Part shown: piece by piece, positions 26,901-35,900 of the stretch
Position numbering within the stretch: position 1 is the stretch's first letter
Layout: each line of letters opens with the position of its first letter
Assembly: GCF_033807715.1 (NCBI RefSeq)
Contig: NC_084599.1
Location: 4,674,125 to 4,738,124, forward strand
Direction of reading: 5' to 3'
DNA length: 64,000 nucleotides
From: Cololabis saira
Lineage: Eukaryota > Chordata > Actinopteri > Beloniformes > Belonidae
Program-made: the position numbers and the translations under genes
Notes under the pieces: model-generated
The model's database searches: none
What the model saw: only the letters and a program-made list of their open reading frames with translations
What the model was told of the DNA's origin: nothing

Positions 26901-29900
26901 CAGCAGGTCCTGAGTCTGAGGAGGGAGAACGGCACTCTGGACACGGAGCTGCACGAGAAGGAACGTCTGGTGAACCAGCTGCAGATGAGGACGGCTGTTC
27001 TGGACCAGGAGATGAAAGACAAGGAGCTGCTGATGCGCCGCACCAAGGAGGTGCTGGAGGCCACGCAGCAGCGGAAGGTAGGAGCTCCCCGTCCGTCCGT
27101 GCTCACAGCACCGCCGGGACGGTTGGTCTTTTTTTCCTTTTTCTTCCTTTTTCTTTTCCTTTTTAATCTCAGCATTTTGACTTTTATCTCAAAATTTTGA
27201 CTTTTTTCTCCACATTTTGACCTTTTTCTCGAGATTGTACTTCAACATTAATCTCGACATTTCAACTTTTTTCTCGAAATTTTGACTTTTTTCTTGAAAT
27301 TTTGACTTTTTTCTCGACATTTGGGCTTTTTTCTCGAGATTGTACTTTAACATTAATCTCGACATTTTGACTTTTTTCTCGAAATTTTAACTTTTTTCTT
27401 TAGAAATGTTGACTTTTTTTCTTTCAAAATTTTGACTTTTTTCTCGACATTTCGACTTTTTTCTTGACATTTCGACTTTTTTCTTGACATTTCGACTTTT
27501 TGCATAATAAGTGCATAATGAAAAAAGAATCTTCCCCCAGTTATAACTAATATAGTACAGCATGTGTTGCCTTCATTCTAAGGCTTGGGGAGTTATACAA
27601 GACTTTTCATTTTTTATGGCTCCAGACATATTTGTTTTTTGTGTTTTTAGTCCAATATGGCTCTTTCAACATAATTCTTACCATTGTAAGAATGAGATGA
27701 ACCTGCTGTACTCTACTGCCCTTACTTTTTAACAACTTGTGCTTTCTATTATTTTACCTCTTTTCTTATCATTTTATTTGTTATTTACTGTTTAATTGTG
27801 TCTTACTGCTTTTAATGTTGATGTATAGCACTTTGAATTACCTTGTGTTGAATTGTGCTATATAAATAAACTTGCCTTGCCATTTGGGACAGTTAATGCA
27901 GAAAACCCAACTTACATACCAACTTCCTATGTTTATATAAGCACTTTCCAGTTTGTTTCTCAGTCGGTACTGAAGATGTATCAATAAACAAGATTTAAAG
28001 AGGATGAGACACAAGTCTTGAAAAACCACAGACGTTATCAGTGACTTTGTTTTTCTTCCTTCAGGAATCGGTGGAAGAAAATGCAGAAAGTAAAGAAGTT
28101 CAAATCAGGAAACTTGAAGCTACGGTGAAGTCTCTGTCGGAGGAGCTGATAAAGGTTTGTTTCTCTGAACTACACAAGTCTCACACCAGTAAAACTACAG
28201 TCCACAGGACGGTTATTCCTTTGTTTATGCAGAAACGCCCCTTGGCTGTATCAATACTAGTTGGAAGTTCCGTTCTTCCTTTGTAAACGTAACCATACCG
28301 TCTCCTTTCACCCAAACCCGTCAGAAAAAAATGAAAGTCATCAAACAGTCAGAACATGATTTACCTGAGAAAAATAATTAAATATAGCACTGTAATCTTA
28401 CCTTTTAGTTTAGACAGAAATTGTACTTTTTGGTAATAAGAACATATAGGACTCTAAAAGGACTATAAATAGGACTCTAAAATATACTATTACTTAGTTG
28501 TCTTGGATGCTATTGAATACTAACCAGTGGTTTTATGGAGATATCTGGTACAGTTCTCTTGAACATGAGATTTCTTTAGACACAGTTCTCTCTGAAACAG
28601 TAAATGAAGTCATTCCGAATGGAGGATTAGTGGCATAACAGCCTACAAGTTAAGTTTGTCACTGATGGTGATCATATCTGGAGAGGGGAATGCCAGGTGG
28701 CTGAACTACATCACCAGATAGTGAGAATGTGACTAACCCAATAAAATTAAGTTTACCTATATTACAAACTAAAACGGAGATACGTGTCACAATAAATTTA
28801 CCGAAACTGGAACATCAATCCAATCTACAAATATACTAGTACTTCAATTAAAAATAGTAAAACTTCTTAACAACATAAATTGATATAAAACTTTAAAACT
28901 TATAAAGTTTATAGCTTATATATGACCACTAACTGGTCATTTTACCACCCCTTGCTCGCTCCTGACTCGTGATGTCTTTTGGACGACATGTGGACATCTC
29001 CTCACCTTCTGAGCCGGCCTGCAGGCGCAGCCCTCTGATTGGTCAGATGTTGAGTGCTGTCAATTATTGGTGATCTGATGATTACAGGTTTCTTATCTCT
29101 CCTCTGCTTCACGGTAGCGCATGTGCGCAAATGCGTCCCCTCGCGCAAAATGTGGCCCCCCTTGGAAGATGAGGCCCTACACACATGTTCAGCGTTTAGG
29201 GGTGGGCCTGGCCGTCCTCATCACCTTCATCCGGTTCAGCGTGTTCAGGTCATGAACTTCAGAGTTCTCCAGCACCGTGGACAGGAACCTACCACTTTGT
29301 GCCCGTTTAAGAAAGTTCACCCGTGTGACTTGGTGTCGGCAGGAATGAAAGCCACGACGTTGTGTTTGTGTCCCGCAGGCTAACGGGATCATCAAGAAGC
29401 TGCAGGGGGAGATTCGAGGTCTCGTTGGAAAAATCAAGGTCAAGAACACGGTGACCGTGTCCCAGGAGAAGGTTCTGCAGGAGACGGCGGAGAAGCTCCA
29501 GAGGGTTGAGAAGGAGCTGCAGAGCGCTCAGCAGCAGCTGCTGACCAAGGACGAGCAGGTAGGTGTGCAGACGGGCTGGGATACAGACCAGGGGCCTCAT
29601 TTATAAAAGAGTGCGTAGGATTCATACTAAAAGTGTACGTGTGTTCAAAAGCTGAAAATGGCGAGCGCACAAAAAAATCCTGATTTTTTTTAAAACCCTG
29701 TGCACGCACATCTGCACACAATGTTCTCTTTATATATCACATTCCAGCTGGAAGGTTGCGCAGGTGAATTCGCCTCATATCCCGCCCTCTACACGCCCAC
29801 ATTATACCATGAATGGTCAATGCAAACTACTTGATGACTGTATTTGCATATGAATGAGCCTGCTGAGCATGCACAGCGGCTCCTGCAGCCTGTTTCTGCT

Positions 29901-32900
29901 GTGTCAGGATGAATGAGACGTATGTTGAGCCGGTGTCCTGCCGAGATGTCCTACCTTGGCCACGCTTCCACATAGACATCAACATTTATGTATGTGGAAG
30001 CGTGATCTGACGGGGTATTTTCATCTGTCAAATCATCCTACCTGCATTTATCTATGTGGAAGCACATTCTGACTTCCTGCTGTTAAATCGTCTATTTGCA
30101 TGAAAAAGCCTTTGAAAAGAAACTGAGATAAAAGAAACGGGGATGGTACGGTAGTATTTTCTGCCGAGGTAGGACACCGGCTTGGGTGTACATGGATCTA
30201 TAAGTCTGATATGTGATGACATTAACAGTATGACATGAATCTGGCTTCATTTCACCACCTCACCGCCTGCCTCGCCAGTTCCCCATATCTTAAGACTGTT
30301 CCTACGCGAGGGTCAGGGTTGGCGTGGAGATAAGCACATTTTTCGGTTAGTTTTTTCTTTTTAAATCTCAACCTTTGCGTAGAAGGTGGCGTGTGCATCT
30401 TTCAAGCCCTGTTTTGTGCGCAAGCAAGCTTTATAAATGAGGCCCCTGGACCTGGACCTGGACCTGACCTCCTGCTGCTCTATGCCACAGTTATTTGAGT
30501 GACGGGTTCAGGTTCTGATGGAACTGATGGCGCTTTTCCACTAGCACCTACTCAGCTCGGCTCGACTCGCCTTGTCCTCGTTTCTTTTTAATACCCAGAT
30601 CAGAAGTAGGAGGTTGGAGAGAAGCTGCTGTGACGTACTTGATTGTGTGATCTAGACCAGTGGTTCTCAAATGGGGGTACGCGTACCCCTGGGGGTACGT
30701 GAAGGCACTCCAGGGAGTACGTGAGATTTTAAAATATACATATATTTAAAAAGTAGCATTCATGCAAAAATCCTTTAAAAATAAATATCTCATAAATAAT
30801 TGAGGAAAATATAAGTCTAAATTCATAAAATTAATTTTATCTTCAGGAGTAGGCTTTTCAACTTATTATCCTAAAAACCCAGAGTCTCCCCCACACCAGG
30901 ATGGTTCCACCTAACCTGTCAATCACCACCTGGCTTCACCTGTCAATCACTTGGATCAACGATGGAGTCGTGGTTGAAGCATAGCAGCAATATATGTATT
31001 TTTAATAAATCAGTTACTGATGGCACAGTGCTCTGTTTTAGGTCTTTTTTTTACAACCAAAAGTGCTTTGCGCTGGTTAGGGGGTACTTGGCTGAAAAAA
31101 TATTTCACAGGGGGAACATAACTGAAAAAAGGTTGAGGAAAACTGATCTAAACTAAGAAGACAACAACACTAAAGATGTAGAACCTGGAGGAGATGATAG
31201 ATGTGCTGCTGGGTCTGTGGCTTGTGTTTGATATCAAGTTAAAAAATGAGAGTGAGAGAAGCTTCAAGCGGCAACGCTTTTTAATTTTGTTAGTTTGTCT
31301 CGGCGCTGCTGAAAAGTCATCTGGAGCCGTGAGCAGCTATGAAGAGACAGAGCTCCTGGTAGATCTGGTCGTTCCTTATCACCGTCTAGATCTTTTTAAT
31401 TCTCTCCTCAGCACCAGGTTTATGAACATCTGACCCTCAGAGTTGGATCATGAAACAGACTTTTGCTGCTGTTGCTGGTTGAATAAAATGAACCAGAATC
31501 CATCAGAGTCTCTTTCTCTGATTTCCTCCTCCTGACTCAGACGTCTGACTCCAACCCCCCGACCAATCGGTGGCCTGTAGTGTGATGATGTCAGATACAG
31601 CCGACTCAGCAGCTTAGAACCTTAGAATAGTTACAGAAAAGTATCTACTCTGCACGTTAGACCCCTGGTGGAAAAGAACCAAACCGAGTTGAGTCGAGCT
31701 GAGTAGGAACTAGTGGAAAAGCTCCATGAACGTTCATTGTTACAACTGGGTTCCCACTTATGTTGATTCTGCCGTTCCAACCTTTTTATTGCTCTTCACT
31801 GCTGAGGTTTGCTCTGCATGTTACCATGACAACAAAGCAATTCTGATGTCATAGTTGTTCTCCTTTCTATAACCAGAAAGCTTGATTGGCAGGTACAGTA
31901 AATAACATTTTACGCTATAGGGTTTGGTCATGGTGTCGCGTCCAAACAGAGAAATCCCAACTCTCCAGTCCGCCTGCTAAACGTGGCCAACGCTGTGCTT
32001 GGTCCTGCAGGTGTCCAAGCAGAAGGAGCAGCTGGAGACGACGGTGCAGAAGCTCAACGAGAGCAGAGAAGTTCTAAAAACCAACGAGAACGGTGAGAAG
32101 CTTCTGGACCTGTTGTCACTGATAAGACTGGCTGGAGTTCTGCTTCTTGACTGGTAGCTGTGAAGGAAGATCTGCTCCAGAGTCGGGGGAACCGGAGCTG
32201 CAACGGTGCCAAACCTGCTGGTCTAGACCAGGGGTCGGCAACCCACGGCTCCAGAGCCGCATGCGGCTCTTTAGCGTCGCCCTAGTGGCTCCTGGAGCTT
32301 TTTCAAAAATGTTTGACCTTTTTTTTTTTTCCTTTTTTTTCTTCTTTTTTCCTTTTTTTTTATTTTTTTCCCCTTTTTTTTTCCTTTTTCCTTTTTTTTC
32401 CTTTTTCTTTTTTTTCTTTTTTCTTTTTTTTGTCCTTTTTCTTTTTTTCATTTTTCTTTTTCTTCTTTTTCCTTTTTTTCTCTTTCTTTTTTCCTTTCCT
32501 TTTTAATCTCGACATTTTGACTTTTTTATCGACATTTTGACTTCTCGACTTTTTTCTCAACATTTCGACTTTTTTCTAGAGATTGTACTTCAACATTAAT
32601 CTTGACATTTTGACTTTTCTCTCGACATTTTGACTTTTTTTTCAAAGTGCATAATAATTCCCCCAGTTATAACTAATATAGAAACATGCAGCATGTGTTG
32701 TCTTCATTCTAAGGCTTATACAAGACTTTTCATTTTTTGCGACTCCAGAAATATTTGTTTTTTGTGTTTTTGGTCCAATACGGCTCTTTCAACATTTGGG
32801 GTTGCAGACCCCTGGTCTAGATGGACGCAGCAGTGGGGGGACCTTCCCAACCTACACAAGGATGTTGCAGTCAGGTCCATGTCCAGTTAGAGAAGAAGAA

Positions 32901-35900
32901 ATGAACGGAAGGGACTTGACAAAGAGCCTTGTTCACGAGTGAGATTGACAGACGGATCGGTGCAGCGTCCACAGTTATGCGGTCGATGTACCGGACCGTC
33001 GTGGTGAAGAAGGAGCTGAGTCGAAAGAAGAAGCTCTCGATTTACCGGTCAATCTACGTGCACACTATAAATCAGGCTGCTTTTAGCTTAACTTTGAGTT
33101 TCAAAGTTTAACGCCACTCTTGTCTTTTTAATTGCAGTTATAAATTGGCTGAACAAGCAGCTGAATGAGACTCAGCTGAGCAGACAGACGCAGCTCCCTG
33201 AACCTCTGGACCATCCTGGACTGACGTCGGCGGCAACAGGATTGAGGGTACGGGACACTCGCCAGGTTCCCTGTTCATTGGTGGGTGAATGTTGTAGCTG
33301 CAGCGCTGAGCCGTCCTGCTCTGTTTGTCCAGGCCCAGTTTGTTCCCCGGGCGGGCGGTGGGCCCTCCCCCTCACCTGGGACGCCCACTCTGAGGCCTGA
33401 CGGCAGCCCCGACGGCCTGCAGCCGACAACCAGACGCTCGTGAGTTGGTTTCCTTCACAAAAACATCACTGGCTGATTTTTGCCTTAATAAAGGGAATGT
33501 GCATGACATCACAGATGAAACTTCACAGCGGGTTACGCCCACTGAGTGTCGGAAAGACTGAATGACGCGATACACCGCTACAAAAAAATGGAGGAAGCTC
33601 CGGCCGGCGGAGTTAGTTGTGGGCGTGGTTTCACGCGTCTGAGGCCAAACTATGTAAATCGCTCCCGTCATTACGTAACGAAGGAGCAGAATCTTATTGG
33701 CTCGTAGAAGTCGCATCACGTCACATCATCTGGACGGATCATCCGGGTGGCTGTTATCCCGTCTTCTCCACTAGTTTCAGCTGTTTTTTCCACTCAGTGT
33801 GAGTAAGGGGGCTGGTCCAGTGAGGAAGTGACGTCAATGCAGACCCTCTATACGCCACTGCTGAGTTTTAAAATAAAGCAGCCAAGATGTGATCAGACTA
33901 ACAGTGAGCCCTTTCACCTGCAGAGGGCTCTGGGCTTATTAGTAGCTCCAGTAAAACACCTGCCAAGTACAAAACCAATCAACTCCAGAGCTCTGACCTG
34001 CTTCACTGGTCCTGATAAACCAGGGACTGGAGCGAATCTGGACACTGACGTGTTCAAACAAGAGCAGAAAGAAGTGTCCCGTGTTGCTGAAACCCCTCAC
34101 ATCGAAGCTAAAATGCCACTTGGGTCACGTCTTGATTGTTTGATTTGAAATCCTTAGTGATGGCTTATACAGCTGAAATCACGGAGGTCTGTCATGGCCG
34201 TGTACGTGTGGACTTGTCCTGCCTGAGGCGGAGCAGGGCTGCACCCGGGGCTTTTCAAAACTCCCACAGTCCTCTCACTTCCGCTTGGAATGGAGCTTTT
34301 CCACTAGAACCTACTCGACTCAACTCGGCCTGGTTTCTTTTCCACTACAATTCAGCACCTGGATCAGGAGTAGGAGGTTGGAGAGAAGCTGCTGGGATGT
34401 ATTTGATTGTGTATTTAAAGGAAGAAGACAACAACACTAAAGATGTAGAACCTGGAGGAGATGATAGATGTGCTGCTGGATCTGTGGCTTGTGTTTGATA
34501 TCAAGTTAAAAAATGAGTTAGAGAAACTTCAAGTGGCAACGCTTTTTACTTTTATTTAGTTTGCTGAAAGGTCAGCTGGAGCCGTGAGCAGCTATGAAGA
34601 GACAGAGTTCCTGGTAGATCTGGTCGTTCCTTATCTCCGTCTAGATCTTTTTAATTCTCTCCTCAGCACCAGGTTTATGAACATCTGACCCTCAGAGTTG
34701 GATCATGAAACAGACTTTTACTGCCATTGCTGTTGAATAAAATGAACCAGAATCCGTCAGAGTCTCTTTCTCTGATTTCCTCCTCCTGACTCAGACGTCT
34801 GACTCCAACCCCCCGACCAATCGGTGGCCTGTAGTGTGATGATGTCAGATACAGCCGACTCAGCCGCTTAGAACCTCGGCAGAATAGATACAGAAAAGTA
34901 TCTACTCGGCACGTTAGACCCCTGGTGGAAAAGAACCAAACTGAGGAGAGTTGAGTCGGGCTGAGTAGGTTCTAGTGGAAAAGCTCCAGCAGTGGGAAGC
35001 GGTTCTTCCGGCTGCGTGAGGGCAGACGGCCGATAAAGCGTCCATGTTTTCTTCTCTCCAGCGGAGAGGCTGCAGGTTTGGACCCAAAGTACTTTGACAA
35101 GCGAGATGACAGCATCCCCATCTACAACCTGTCATCCAAGCTGCTCCACAGAGGTGAGTGTCTGCTGAAGCACGACCCGTAAATCCACTGAGCTCAGTGT
35201 TTACAGTTTAATATCAGTTTGAAAGTAGTAATGGACAATAACAACATGTGCCATATCTGTCTACCTAATACACATCCTACCTGCTTTTTTTGCACTTTTT
35301 TTTTCTTTCTTTCCCGTACTGCACTACTTTTATTTTTCATTCCAATGTATATACTGTTTATATTTTGTAATTACAGGACTGTCTCAGAAAATTAGGGTAT
35401 TGTGATAAAGTTCTTTATTTTCTGTAATGCAATTTAAAAAAATAAATAAATAAAAAATGTCATACATTCTGGATTAATTACAAATCAACTGAAATATTGC
35501 AAGCCTTTTATTATTTTAATATTGCTGATTATGGCTTACAGTTTAAGATTCCCAGAATATTCTAATTTTTTGAGATAGGATATTTGAGTTTTCTTAAGCT
35601 GTAAGCCATGATCAGCAATATTAAAATAATAAAAGGCTTGCAATATTTCAGTTGATTTGTAATGAATCCAGAATCTATGATATTTTTGTTTTTGTAATTA
35701 CATTACAGAAAATCACAATATTCTAATTTTCTGAGACAGTCCTGTATATATTTTTTTACTTTTTTTTTTTTACCCTTTCCCTGCATGCGTGTGTTGAGTG
35801 AACTGCTGCTGCACAAAGTGAATTTCCCCATTGAGGGAGAAATAAAGGGCAATCTTATCTTATCTGAAAGTATTTCTTTCCATAACAAAGTGTAACTGAA

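Noticed and set aside
33490..33860. A separate transposon in sass6 intron 14 (GTCATTACGTAACGAAGG region)
   Set aside because: It looks repeat-like and shares TTACGTAACG with 17540-17550, but no termini or family could be defined from the sequence alone.
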